A DNA stretch of 64,000 bases from CBDCTM01 sp965222005 (lineage in GTDB: Bacteria; Bacteroidota; Bacteroidia; Chitinophagales; Saprospiraceae): contig OZ244935.1 of assembly GCA_965222005.1 (NCBI GenBank), positions 2,232,001 through 2,296,000 on the forward strand, read 5' to 3'. This document shows, one piece after another, positions 36,487-45,135 of this stretch. The notes beneath the pieces were generated by a model. The model saw only the letters and a program-made list of their open reading frames with translations. It searched no databases and was not told the DNA's origin. Numbering within the stretch: position 1 is the stretch's first letter; each line of letters opens with the position of its first letter. Both the position numbers and the translations under genes were made by a program.

Positions 36487-37351
36487 GAGGTTGTTTGGGA
36501 ATTTATTTTGAAATAAATAGCCGTCGGTAGTATCTTGTAGTTAAACTAAAACTTACAAAGATGCTCGCCCAATTTGAACGGCTGACCGACGGCCAGTGGG
36601 AAGTTATAAAAGAATTTCTTCCTATCAAACGAAAACGCACACTTGATTTGCGTGATATTTTCAATGCCATACTTTGGATAACAAGAACTGGAGCCCAATG
36701 GCGAAATCTTGATAGTTCTTTTCCCCCCTGGTCTGCAGTTTACTATTACTTTTATAACTGGACAAAAAAAGGAATTATCAAATCAATCAATCTGGCACTC
36801 AATGAATATGAACGGGACAAACTTGATCGGCAGTCAAGCCCAAGCTTGGGGATCGTTGATTCTCAGAGTGTTAAGTTGGCTCCCATGATTTATGAGTTTC
36901 GGGGCATTGACGGCAATAAAAAGATTAATGGCCGCAAACGTCAAATTCTCACAGACACCTTGGGTCGTATTTGGCAAGCTTGGGTACATCCAGCTAATGA
37001 GCATGACAGTCCGGCTGGTGTTCATCTTTTGAAGATGGATCAACATCAAATGGGCCGCCTGATAAAAATAATTGGTGACAACGCTTATAAAGGAACTTTT
37101 GCACAGGCCTGTGAGGAATTGAATATCGAATTTGAAGTTCCAATAAGACCTGAAGGGAAAAAGGGGTTTGTTGTTCAGGCTAAACGATGGGTAGTTGAAA
37201 GAACGATTGCCTGGTTTAATTTTTACCGAAGAATACTGATTGACCACGAGCATACCATAGAAAGTTCTGTATCATTCCTTTATTTGGCAAATACATCAAT
37301 GATCTTGGCAAAATTTCAATCATTTACAGAATAAAATTCCCAAACACGTTC
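36487..37351 (+). mobile_element. IS5-family (IS1031-type) insertion sequence, complete
   Basis: 865 bp. The ends are GAGGTTGTTTGGGAATTT and (reverse complement) GAACGTGTTTGGGAATTT, flanked by a 3-bp direct repeat TGA, matching the TNA target rule of the IS1031 group. Its ends are nearly identical to those of the 160-bp MITE at 15791. It carries one transposase gene. Confidence 0.88.
36561..37334 (+). CDS. IS5-family transposase
   Basis: 257 residues in a single frame. N-terminal LTDGQWEVIKEFLP and ILWITRTGAQWRNL are standard for IS5. The DDE residues lie in IVDSQSVKLAP, IIGDNAYKG and VERTIAWFNFYRRI. It looks intact and could also mobilise the related MITE. Confidence 0.93.
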   Translation: MLAQFERLTDGQWEVIKEFLPIKRKRTLDLRDIFNAILWITRTGAQWRNLDSSFPPWSAVYYYFYNWTKKGIIKSINLALNEYERDKLDRQSSPSLGIVDSQSVKLAPMIYEFRGIDGNKKINGRKRQILTDTLGRIWQAWVHPANEHDSPAGVHLLKMDQHQMGRLIKIIGDNAYKGTFAQACEELNIEFEVPIRPEGKKGFVVQAKRWVVERTIAWFNFYRRILIDHEHTIESSVSFLYLANTSMILAKFQSFTE

Positions 37352-37725
37352 TGAGAAAATTAACTGCGACCTCTCTTTTTGTAAATAGCCAAAACAGCAG
37401 TGAAGAATTGTTATTGTATGAGTATTCTACAGTATATAGACCCTACTCACATTTGGTGCTAAATGACCATGTTATTTGAGTGCATGACAAATTAGGGGTT
37501 TTGTATTTAAGCAGCTAATCGGACTAAATTTACTTTTCGTTCCCTTAGTCTGACGAATTGTATAAAATCTTCGATGTCTCCGTTTTGTTTTACAGCTCTA
37601 AGGTCAAGCATGTTTTGCGTCCCCTTGGATGACCATCTCATACCGCTTTGCTCCATTCTATCTTTGACCAAATGCTTGGCGTGGTCCGGTTTATCAGGAC
37701 ACTTTTTTAAGATAGAAATCAAAAA

Positions 37726-38637
37726 TTATCTCTGTCGGTTGCGGTATAAAAAGTCCATCCAATATTGCTCTTCAAACTGACTCGGACTTAGATAGTCAAG
37801 AGAAGAATGTTTACGAATCGTGTTGTAGTATCCATCAATAAACTCAAAACATCTGAGTCGAGCATTTTCTAAGCCCCAAAAGATTCCCTCACTTAAAACC
37901 TCAGCTTTAAATCTGCTGAACAGCGATTCTGCAAAAGCATTATCGTAATGGTTATCCTTTCGGGTCATGCTTTGTCGAAATTGGTTCCTTCTTAGTAATT
38001 TTCTGAAGTTCTTCGAACCATATTGACCACCTCCATCCGAGTGAACGATCAGGCGTGCTTCCGGACTTCTATTATAGATCACTTTTTTCAAAGCCGTTAG
38101 GACCAGTAGATCCTCCATATGTTCATCTACATGCCAACCTACTATCTTTCTGGTGAACAGGTCCATCCAAATGGCTAGGTATAACCATTCGTCTATTCCT
38201 TCCGCTATACTGGGCAAATAGGTAATGTCACCTACCAGCACTTCGTCCGGAGCAGTGGGCAAATTATCTTCACTCAACAACATATTCGGACTCCTGCACA
38301 AAGACGGATCACTCTGTGTTGTCCTGGGAATGAAGCTTTTAGGCTGTATCGCAACCAGTTGTTGTGCTCTCATCAAACTTCTCACTTGATGCCTACCTAC
38401 GTCATAACCTTTGTCTTGCAATTCTGAGTGTATCCTTCTGCTGCCATAACGCCGCTTATGAAAATCAAATATGGACTTCACTTCTTTTAGCAAAGTTGTT
38501 TTGTGATCGCTAGGTCGATAGGTCTGACCATTGTGATAAGCATAATAAGAACTTGTGCTTACCTGGAGCATCTTACAAAGCCTTCTTACTGGATATTCTT
38601 TTGACAACGCTTCAATCAGGTCATACCGCTTGGTCAA
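37726..38637 (-). CDS. IS3 transposase orfB, copy 1
   Basis: 303 residues with the IS3/IS150-type core: HKRRYGSRRIHSELQDKGY, VGDITYLPS (first Asp), IVHSDGGGQYGS (second Asp) and NAFAESLFSRFKAEVL (Glu), ending YLSPSQFEEQYW. It overlaps orfA by four bases, and a -1 frameshift on the A7 run near 38668-38674 of orfA would make the OrfAB fusion. Confidence 0.95.
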   Translation of the reverse strand: MTKRYDLIEALSKEYPVRRLCKMLQVSTSSYYAYHNGQTYRPSDHKTTLLKEVKSIFDFHKRRYGSRRIHSELQDKGYDVGRHQVRSLMRAQQLVAIQPKSFIPRTTQSDPSLCRSPNMLLSEDNLPTAPDEVLVGDITYLPSIAEGIDEWLYLAIWMDLFTRKIVGWHVDEHMEDLLVLTALKKVIYNRSPEARLIVHSDGGGQYGSKNFRKLLRRNQFRQSMTRKDNHYDNAFAESLFSRFKAEVLSEGIFWGLENARLRCFEFIDGYYNTIRKHSSLDYLSPSQFEEQYWMDFLYRNRQR

Positions 38638-38921
38638 GTCTGACGGCTGAAAATGCCCAAGGCTTTTTTTAAGATGTCACGCTCCTGTTCGACTTCTTTT
38701 AGTCGTTTACGTAATCTCTTAATTTCATCCTCTTCTGTCTTATTTGAGGATGCCGCCCGTTTCTTTGCCTTGCTTTTCCATGTATAAAAAAGGCTTTCTT
38801 TTATCCCCAGAGCTTGGCAGATTGATGCTACACTCCTGCCATCTTGTTCCATTTCAAGGGCACTTTTTTTAAACTCTGCATCGTATCTACGACGCTTTCT
38901 GGTGGTGGGTTTCTCTTTCAT
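38634..38921 (-). CDS. IS3 transposase orfA, copy 1
   Basis: 95 residues: helix-turn-helix (EQDGRSVASICQALGIKESL) followed by a leucine-zipper-like coil (EIKRLRKRLKEVEQERDILK). The segment AAAAAAAGCC near its end is the usual slippery site for -1 shifting into orfB. Confidence 0.93.
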   Translation of the reverse strand: MKEKPTTRKRRRYDAEFKKSALEMEQDGRSVASICQALGIKESLFYTWKSKAKKRAASSNKTEEDEIKRLRKRLKEVEQERDILKKALGIFSRQT

Positions 38922-40574
38922 TTGAACACAAATTTACTTTATTTTTGTGTCCTGATTTTTTAGACCATCTCAAAATAGGTGATTGCCTTATTTAACTGCT
39001 TCTTTTTGTTTGTCGATAATTCTGTTTTGTCTCTATTCAACACAAGGTCTTTTATTACCTTTTCAGTTCCTCCTTCCAATATATCTTTTAACACCCCTCT
39101 GACCCAGCTTGTTCTCAACTTAGAACTTTCTCCAAATATGGCATTGGCACAATCCCAAACGTATTCGCTTACATGGACTATGTCTAAAATGATTCCATCA
39201 AATTGACCTTCCAGATTATTCTTCTTTATGCTTGCCAGTATTTTATCTTCCAAGCCTATTCCGGCATCTATGGGGATGACGAATCGACTTTGGGAGTTGG
39301 TCATTTTTGATTTTAAATCTTCTATCCCATAATCTATTGCCTTTTGCTGATTGGCTAAAAATGCTCTACGGTGAATTTTAGTGTGCATCTTATTTTCCGT
39401 TTTCTTTTGTTGTGTTGATGCTGGTTCGTCCTCTTGAGCAGCTTCTTTTTGCACTCCCATCAAGCCATCCAATATCTGGTCGGCAGTCCTTTGTTGAGGC
39501 GTAAAAACAGAGGTAACTGACACTGTCGCACTTTGTTTCTTACCCTTTTTCTCCCCTTTGCTTAGCCGCTTTTTGGGATTGGCCTCCTTTTGTTGTACTG
39601 CCTTTATCTTCGGCAATCCTTTACCATCAAAGGTAGTGCTAAAAAACAACGCTTCATCTTCTTGAGCTTCTTCTCGCTCCAACTCATAGTACTGATCAAC
39701 GTACTCGCCCAAATGATTGACATTTCTCTCCGAAGATTTTCCACTCAGATTCAAACCTAATAATTTATTCACTATCACTACGCTTTCTTTGTAACTCCCC
39801 TGGGTAGCACTTCCCCCTACCAACTCTTGTAGATTGTACGACCAATAACAACCCTTGGGCAACTGCAAATAATCGTCTATTTTATAAAATTGACCGCGTT
39901 GAGTACTCAAATACGATGGACGATGGATTTGTATCAGACCAAACAAACTGAGGTAGTTCCGCTTCTTTGTCCCTTTACTCCTGTAGCTCTCTCCTGATTC
40001 CAAAATCGGGAGATATTCCTCAACCTTTTTTAACTTTTGCTTGATTATGTAGTTCAATAGCAACAGTCCCAGCTTCAGCAATTCACTTAGTAGGCTTAGT
40101 TCTATTTTATCAATCCCTACATCCTGCTCTACATATTCATCACTTAGGTCAACCAATCTTCCGATTTCTTCTTCTATTTTTTGTATTAGTACTTTTTTGT
40201 CCATACCTTGAATTAGAGTTTGAGGGTCAGTAAATCTATTTTCTAACTTAAATTTACTAAACTCCTTCAAACTCTTCTCATTTTAGGATTCCTCCAATTT
40301 GTCTCGCACTCTTATCTTTTGAAGGCTCATTGCATTGTCCCAAATAAACCTCCAGAGTATTATTGTCACTGGGCAACAGATGATTTTTTCTTTCGTCTTG
40401 ATATGTTATTCTGTGACTACTTCAACATATCTGGCAATATAACTCCAGACATATTTGAAGGAACGGTAGTGGGAAAGCTTGTAGTAGGAGCATGTTTAGG
40501 TTTGTTGTTACATTCAAATGCTGAATGGCGTGGTCCGGTTTATCAGGACACTTTTTTAAGATAGAAATCAAAAA

Positions 40575-41486
40575 TTATCTCTGTCGGTTGCGGTATAAAA
40601 AGTCCATCCAATATTGCTCTTCAAACTGACTCGGACTTAGATAGTCAAGAGAAGAATGTTTACGAATCGTGTTGTAGTATCCATCAATAAACTCAAAACA
40701 TCTGAGTCGAGCATTTTCTAAGCCCCAAAAGATTCCCTCACTTAAAACCTCAGCTTTAAATCTGCTGAACAGCGATTCTGCAAAAGCATTATCGTAATGG
40801 TTATCCTTTCGGGTCATGCTTTGTCGAAATTGGTTCCTTCTTAGTAATTTTCTGAAGTTCTTCGAACCATATTGACCACCTCCATCCGAGTGAACGATCA
40901 GGCGTGCTTCCGGACTTCTATTATAGATCACTTTTTTCAAAGCCGTTAGGACCAGTAGATCCTCCATATGTTCATCTACATGCCAACCTACTATCTTTCT
41001 GGTGAACAGGTCCATCCAAATGGCTAGGTATAACCATTCGTCTATTCCTTCCGCTATACTGGGCAAATAGGTAATGTCACCTACCAGCACTTCGTCCGGA
41101 GCAGTGGGCAAATTATCTTCACTCAACAACATATTCGGACTCCTGCACAAAGACGGATCACTCTGTGTTGTCCTGGGAATGAAGCTTTTAGGCTGTATCG
41201 CAACCAGTTGTTGTGCTCTCATCAAACTTCTCACTTGATGCCTACCTACGTCATAACCTTTGTCTTGCAATTCTGAGTGTATCCTTCTGCTGCCATAACG
41301 CCGCTTATGAAAATCAAATATGGACTTCACTTCTTTTAGCAAAGTTGTTTTGTGATCGCTAGGTCGATAGGTCTGACCATTGTGATAAGCATAATAAGAA
41401 CTTGTGCTTACCTGGAGCATCTTACAAAGCCTTCTTACTGGATATTCTTTTGACAACGCTTCAATCAGGTCATACCGCTTGGTCAA
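40575..41486 (-). CDS. IS3 transposase orfB, copy 2
   Basis: 303 residues, identical to the protein of copy 1. All catalytic motifs are present (VGDITYLPS, IVHSDGGGQYGS, NAFAESLFSRFKAEVL). Confidence 0.95.
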   Translation of the reverse strand: MTKRYDLIEALSKEYPVRRLCKMLQVSTSSYYAYHNGQTYRPSDHKTTLLKEVKSIFDFHKRRYGSRRIHSELQDKGYDVGRHQVRSLMRAQQLVAIQPKSFIPRTTQSDPSLCRSPNMLLSEDNLPTAPDEVLVGDITYLPSIAEGIDEWLYLAIWMDLFTRKIVGWHVDEHMEDLLVLTALKKVIYNRSPEARLIVHSDGGGQYGSKNFRKLLRRNQFRQSMTRKDNHYDNAFAESLFSRFKAEVLSEGIFWGLENARLRCFEFIDGYYNTIRKHSSLDYLSPSQFEEQYWMDFLYRNRQR

Positions 41487-41770
41487 GTCTGACGGCTGAA
41501 AATGCCCAAGGCTTTTTTTAAGATGTCACGCTCCTGTTCGACTTCTTTTAGTCGTTTACGTAATCTCTTAATTTCATCCTCTTCTGTCTTATTTGAGGAT
41601 GCCGCCCGTTTCTTTGCCTTGCTTTTCCATGTATAAAAAAGGCTTTCTTTTATCCCCAGAGCTTGGCAGATTGATGCTACACTCCTGCCATCTTGTTCCA
41701 TTTCAAGGGCACTTTTTTTAAACTCTGCATCGTATCTACGACGCTTTCTGGTGGTGGGTTTCTCTTTCAT
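41483..41770 (-). CDS. IS3 transposase orfA, copy 2
   Basis: 95 residues, identical to copy 1: helix-turn-helix plus coiled coil, with the A-run slippery site before the overlap with orfB. Confidence 0.93.
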   Translation of the reverse strand: MKEKPTTRKRRRYDAEFKKSALEMEQDGRSVASICQALGIKESLFYTWKSKAKKRAASSNKTEEDEIKRLRKRLKEVEQERDILKKALGIFSRQT

Positions 41771-42011
41771 TTGAACACAAATTTACTTTATTTTTGTGTC
41801 CTGATTTTTTAGACCATCTCAGAAATTCGAGCCGAATTAAAATGGGTTGATGGATGTTATCAATGATTTTAGTTTCTTATCTTGATTTTAACGATTTAAC
41901 TAATGTATTATCGTTGAGGTTTGGTTATTGTAGGTTCTTTGATTTTTTGCAATAGTCTGACGTAAAGCTTAGCTTATTGGCTCTATAACTAAACACTTAA
42001 ATTGGAAAATT

Positions 42012-42290
42012 ATGATAATTCTGTTGATTTTAATCGGTTATGTAGCATGCATCATTCTTTGGAGCGGAAAGAAGCGGCTGCAGGAAAAGGGCTTGTTCAA
42101 GGGTGCCCTTCTAATTGCTTATTCCGGCGTACTGGGCATTGTTGGGGCGAGCATGCTCAAGTTGCATATAATGCTTTTTGGTAATCATCTTGAGTATGGA
42201 TGGGCAGTAGCCATTTCTCTCATCATTATGTGTGGTTTGTGTTTTATTTTGTACAAGTATCTGGATAAAATTTCAGCACTGCATATATGA
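42012..42290 (+). CDS. Small membrane protein, three helices
   Basis: 92 residues with hydrophobic segments at about 2-17, 30-55 and 62-84, and basic residues (GKKRLQEKG) between the first two. No family is recognised. The ATG follows an A-rich stretch (TTGGAAAATT). Positioned between the IS cluster and a second small membrane gene; the two may be a unit, though 115 bases separate them. Confidence 0.55.
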   Translation: MIILLILIGYVACIILWSGKKRLQEKGLFKGALLIAYSGVLGIVGASMLKLHIMLFGNHLEYGWAVAISLIIMCGLCFILYKYLDKISALHI

Positions 42291-42405
42291 TTAAGGACAA
42301 GGGTGTGGTCTAAATTGCAAGTATTGTATGAATTCTCTACTTGGCAATTTGGGCTGCACCATGTTTCCACATAAGTGTTTTCTTTTAGACCTAAAATAAA
42401 TCTGT

Positions 42406-42672
42406 ATGACTTCACTGAAAATAAACCACTCAAAGCTGGCGTATAATTTAGCTACTATTGTAGGGGTATTAGGTTTTACTCATCTAATATTTTTCCCGGA
42501 GCAATTCTGGCTGGACACACTTGCTATTGTTTTAGCAGTAGGGGTGATCGGTCTGAAAATGACAGAGAGCAAAGCAGAAAGAAAAAGAACGACCAAAATA
42601 GTATCCATTTTCTTACTCGCTGCTTTGTTGATAACCATCTTCCTTTATTTGAAAATGTATGAGGTAATTTGA
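42406..42672 (+). CDS. Small membrane protein, hypothetical
   Basis: 88 residues: a short polar start, hydrophobic segments at about 12-29, 33-50 and 65-84, and a charged loop ESKAERKRTTK between the last two. No known family. Unlike the shadow frames around it, it has a plausible start and clean helix pattern. Confidence 0.55.
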   Translation: MTSLKINHSKLAYNLATIVGVLGFTHLIFFPEQFWLDTLAIVLAVGVIGLKMTESKAERKRTTKIVSIFLLAALLITIFLYLKMYEVI

Positions 42673-42776
42673 TGAAGCTTAGGCAATACAAGCCTGAATA
42701 ACCTGGTGCTTTTTGTTTTATTTACTCTAATTGATGGCATAGCTATATGATAGCTTTGCCCTTAAATACCCATATC

Positions 42777-43086
42777 ATGAAAAAATTAATATTCCTATAT
42801 GTTTTAATTGTATTTTTATGTACTAACGCCTATACACAATTGCTATTAGAGCACGAATTTTTTTACACCGCTGGAGACTGCGGCAGAGAAACGGAAGTGC
42901 GATTTACTTTTACAAACCATTTTGCAGAAGTACAAATTCTTGTTGTATATTCAACAGCAAGCAATCCCAGGCCAGATGACTACATACCGTATTAGTACGG
43001 CGGCACTTTCCAATGGTATTTATTTTGGCGAGTTGTTATTTGAAAAAGCTCCTGCAATGTATTTTAAGTTTCAGGTTGTTCGCTAG
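42777..43086 (+). pseudogene. Remnant of a T9SS cargo gene
   Basis: It opens with a good signal peptide (MKKLIFLYVLIVFL, cleavage near NAYT-Q) but stops at 42995 after 72 residues. A second frame then ends LSNGIYFGELLF...FKFQVVR at 43086, which is the last strand pair of a type-A sorting domain. The middle of the gene has been deleted with a frameshift. It may still release a small secreted peptide. Confidence 0.5.
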
Positions 43087-43097
43087 CTAATTCAAAC

Positions 43098-43131
43098 GCG
43101 TCCGGCAAGCTAAACACGCTTTGCCGGACGC
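43098..43131 (+). terminator. Hairpin, possible terminator
   Basis: GCGTCCGGCAA pairs with TTGCCGGACGC (11 bp), extendable by AGC/GCT with a one-base bulge. It sits just after the remnant stop codon and before the 43149 gene. No clear T run follows, so its terminator role is only likely. Confidence 0.5.
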
Positions 43132-43801
43132 TTACCAAAAATAGTTTTATGAACTACTTACACATCTTAATTCTTGTATTTATCAGCAAGCTGCTGGCCT
43201 TTCAGGGCCTTGCTCAAAAGCATGACTACGTCTGGACCCTGGGCTATGACAGCAACACTATCGACACCAGCTGGGGAGGCCTCAATGTGGATTTCAAGGA
43301 CTCCCCTCCTTCCTACAACTGGGTATATAGAGAGATGGATTTTATTAATAATGCTGCCAGCATCTGTGATGAAAAAGGCAATTTGCTTTTCTATACCAAT
43401 GGCTGCTACATAGCCGGAGCGGATGGAGAGATGATCGAAAACGGCGATAGCTTAAACCCGGGACGGGCTTACAATAATTACTGCAATTTCAGGTATCCCG
43501 CCAATCAAGCCGTTATCATTATCCCGGCCCCTGGCGAACCCAATCAATATTTGGTACTCCACAAAGATACCTGGTTAGTGGTGTATAGTCCCTGGCATGC
43601 CGAGATATTCTCCCATCATTTGTATTATACCAGGGTGGATATGCAGGCTAATAATGGCAAAGGAAAAGTAACAGAAAAGAATGTCGTCATTTTTCAGGAC
43701 ACCCTCTGGAGTGCAGATTTGACAACGGTGAAGCACCAAAACGGTCACGATTGGTGGGTGTTTGGTAGAAAAAAGGACAGCAATCGCTTCTTTAAATTTT
43801 T

Positions 43802-45135
43802 CTGATTGTAACGTTTTGCGTTGATAAATAAAAAAAGCCACTGAAAATGCTTATGTTTTAAGTGTAACTAATAAAACGAAACAAAATCAATGGCACTTAA
43901 AGATAAGCAAAATCGGACAATAGTACTGCCCATAAGTGAGGCAGAATATGATATTTTTTTGACGAATAATACAATAGCGCATGAAGTGATCCAATCTTTG
44001 TACGATCAACATCCAGAACTTTTCCCTTTACAAATGGCAAATGGATATTGTTTAAATGGTCGTGATCGGATGTCCAAGAAGATGGATATTCAGCTACGGA
44101 AGATAGAGATATCGGGTATCAATTATCGAATACGACCAAGTTTTATTTTACCTTACTTCAGGGGTAAAACCGATGAAGTTTCCGGTCCTTTATTCTTATT
44201 GAAATTTGGGGTTCCATTTTGGGCACTGGCATTTGTGTTTGGCAAAAACGCCATGTGGTGGTATCGACTATATTATTGCTTACATCAATACAGCATCGTT
44301 GGCACTACAATAAAAAATCCGGAGCTTTTACCTAAGGATTTATTAGCAGACGAACACCATGTTAAAGTCGGTGGTCAACGTGCTTATATCGCAACCACCA
44401 TTGGTCAAAACTGCTTTTTGGGAATGGCAGCCTGTGCCCATGCTGATACAGAATCGCTACAGATTGGGTATCAGGATTTTAAAACCGAAGCACTGGATTT
44501 ATCCCCTGATTATCAGCCACATACCCTTAATACAGACGGATGGTGGGCCACTCAAAATGCCTGGAAAAATTTATTTGTCAAAGTCGTAATTATTGAGTGC
44601 TTCCTTCATGCTTTTTTAAAAGTTCGCGACAGAGCTACGAAAAAACTCAAAACTTATTTTGATCAGGTAGCTGATAAAATATGGGATTGCTACAGAGCTG
44701 ATTCTAAAAGGCAACTTGCACAACAAATCAGAAGGCTTAGAGAATGGACAATGGCTAATTTAACGGATTGCCCTATGAAAAATAACATCCTCAAACTTTG
44801 CCAGAAAAAAAACAGATGGTTGGTCCATTTAGATTTTCCAACTGCCCACAAAACCTCCAATATGCTGGACAGATTAATGAGGTCAATGAATCGACATGCT
44901 TTTAATTCACAGATGTTTCATGCTTCTGTTGAAAGTACGTCAAACAACTTTCGAGCTTTTGCTCTTTTATATAATTTTGTTCCGTCTTGTCCCAGTGCAT
45001 GGGATGACAGCCAAGTTCTTAAAAGTCCGGCTGCCAGACTAAATGGTTTTGTTTATCACAAAAACTGGATGCATAATTTACTCATTTCCGCTTCTCGTGG
45101 TGGTTTTAGGAATCAATGCAATCCGTTATAATCAG
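43802..45135 (+). mobile_element. Insertion sequence, family not assigned, complete
   Basis: 1,334 bp with 24-bp terminal inverted repeats (20 of 24 match; CTGATTGTAACG on the left, CTGATTATAACG at the right) and an exact 8-bp target repeat AAATTTTT (43794-43801, 45136-45143). It carries a single plus-strand transposase gene whose stop lies inside the right repeat. Confidence 0.9.
43890..45131 (+). CDS. Transposase of unassigned IS family
   Basis: 413 residues. Possible DDE residues are in LLADEHHVKVGGQRAYIA, HTLNTDGWWATQNAWK and a C-terminal Glu around FHASVESTSNNFRAF. KVVIIECFLHAFLKVRDRA is another strong motif. I could not place it with the common IS families. Encoded wholly within the element. 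Confidence 0.8.
   Translation: MALKDKQNRTIVLPISEAEYDIFLTNNTIAHEVIQSLYDQHPELFPLQMANGYCLNGRDRMSKKMDIQLRKIEISGINYRIRPSFILPYFRGKTDEVSGPLFLLKFGVPFWALAFVFGKNAMWWYRLYYCLHQYSIVGTTIKNPELLPKDLLADEHHVKVGGQRAYIATTIGQNCFLGMAACAHADTESLQIGYQDFKTEALDLSPDYQPHTLNTDGWWATQNAWKNLFVKVVIIECFLHAFLKVRDRATKKLKTYFDQVADKIWDCYRADSKRQLAQQIRRLREWTMANLTDCPMKNNILKLCQKKNRWLVHLDFPTAHKTSNMLDRLMRSMNRHAFNSQMFHASVESTSNNFRAFALLYNFVPSCPSAWDDSQVLKSPAARLNGFVYHKNWMHNLLISASRGGFRNQCNPL

Larger units (their letters stand above)
31593..37479 (+). pseudogene. Lipoprotein gene broken by three different IS elements
   Basis: Host segments are 31593-31902, 34522-35044, 36464-36486 and 37355-37479. Joined, after removing three IS and one copy of each target repeat, they give 981 bases, an uninterrupted 327-codon frame. 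The protein starts MMKKLILLLFILSGLGCKK (lipoprotein signal) and ends SHLVLNDHVI. No family is recognised; the middle is acidic with an LLIIDREFVLSNG-type segment. The insertions are IS21 (ATTGAGTG repeat), an IS4-like element (GTATTTA) and an IS5/IS1031 element (TGA). The final stop codon overlaps the end of an ISKra4 relic, so the original C-terminus may have been longer and may continue at 40319. Present fragments are not functional as a whole. Confidence 0.85.
37677..38972 (-). mobile_element. IS3-family insertion sequence, copy 1
   Basis: 1,296 bp, same length and by eye the same sequence as copy 2 at 40526. It starts TGGCGTGGTCC and ends GACCATCTCA (TG...CA). The flanks (GCT on the left, AAA on the right) do not form a direct repeat, unlike copy 2. 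Together with the gap in the surrounding ISKra4 gene this indicates an adjacent deletion or recombination after insertion. Confidence 0.9.
37507..40270 (-). pseudogene. ISKra4-family transposase, split and partly deleted
   Basis: The N-terminal 433 codons run from 40270 down to 38973 and then enter the IS3 (ending AITYFEMV). The C-terminal part is 37676-37507 and begins HLVKDRMEQSGMRWSSKG. The long N-terminal half is the ISKra4 type, with IIKQKLKKVEEYLP, TTFDGKGLPKIKAV (first Asp) and GIILDIVHVSEYVWDCA (second Asp region). The catalytic Glu region is gone. It is therefore inactive. Confidence 0.8.
37478..40311 (-). mobile_element. ISKra4-family relic split by IS3 copy 1
   Basis: Outer inverted repeats GAGTGCATGACAAATTAGGGG-like at 37478 and its imperfect match ending at 40311 (GAGTGCGAGACAAATT as reverse complement). 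Inside are the N-terminal and C-terminal pieces of one transposase separated by the IS3 at 37677-38972. The pieces do not meet: about 30 residues carrying the GSG-x-x-E motif are missing, so DNA was lost with the IS3 insertion. Target repeats outside are unclear (TTATTT against TTATCT). Confidence 0.72.
40526..41821 (-). mobile_element. IS3-family insertion sequence, copy 2
   Basis: 1,296 bp, second copy of the element at 37677, same orientation, offset 2,849 bases throughout. It has a clean 3-bp target repeat GAA (40523-40525 and 41822-41824), the IS3 family length. It is complete with orfA and orfB. Confidence 0.93.
40319..41866 (+). pseudogene. Host gene fragment split by IS3 copy 2
   Basis: The segments 40319-40525 and 41825-41866 rejoin in frame when the IS3 and one GAA are removed, giving 82 codons that end AEIRAELKWVDGCYQ and a stop. 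There is no signal peptide or good start; the beginning abuts the end of the ISKra4 relic. This looks like the 3' part of a gene, perhaps of the lipoprotein that starts at 31593, but that join is out of frame by one base. Confidence 0.55.
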
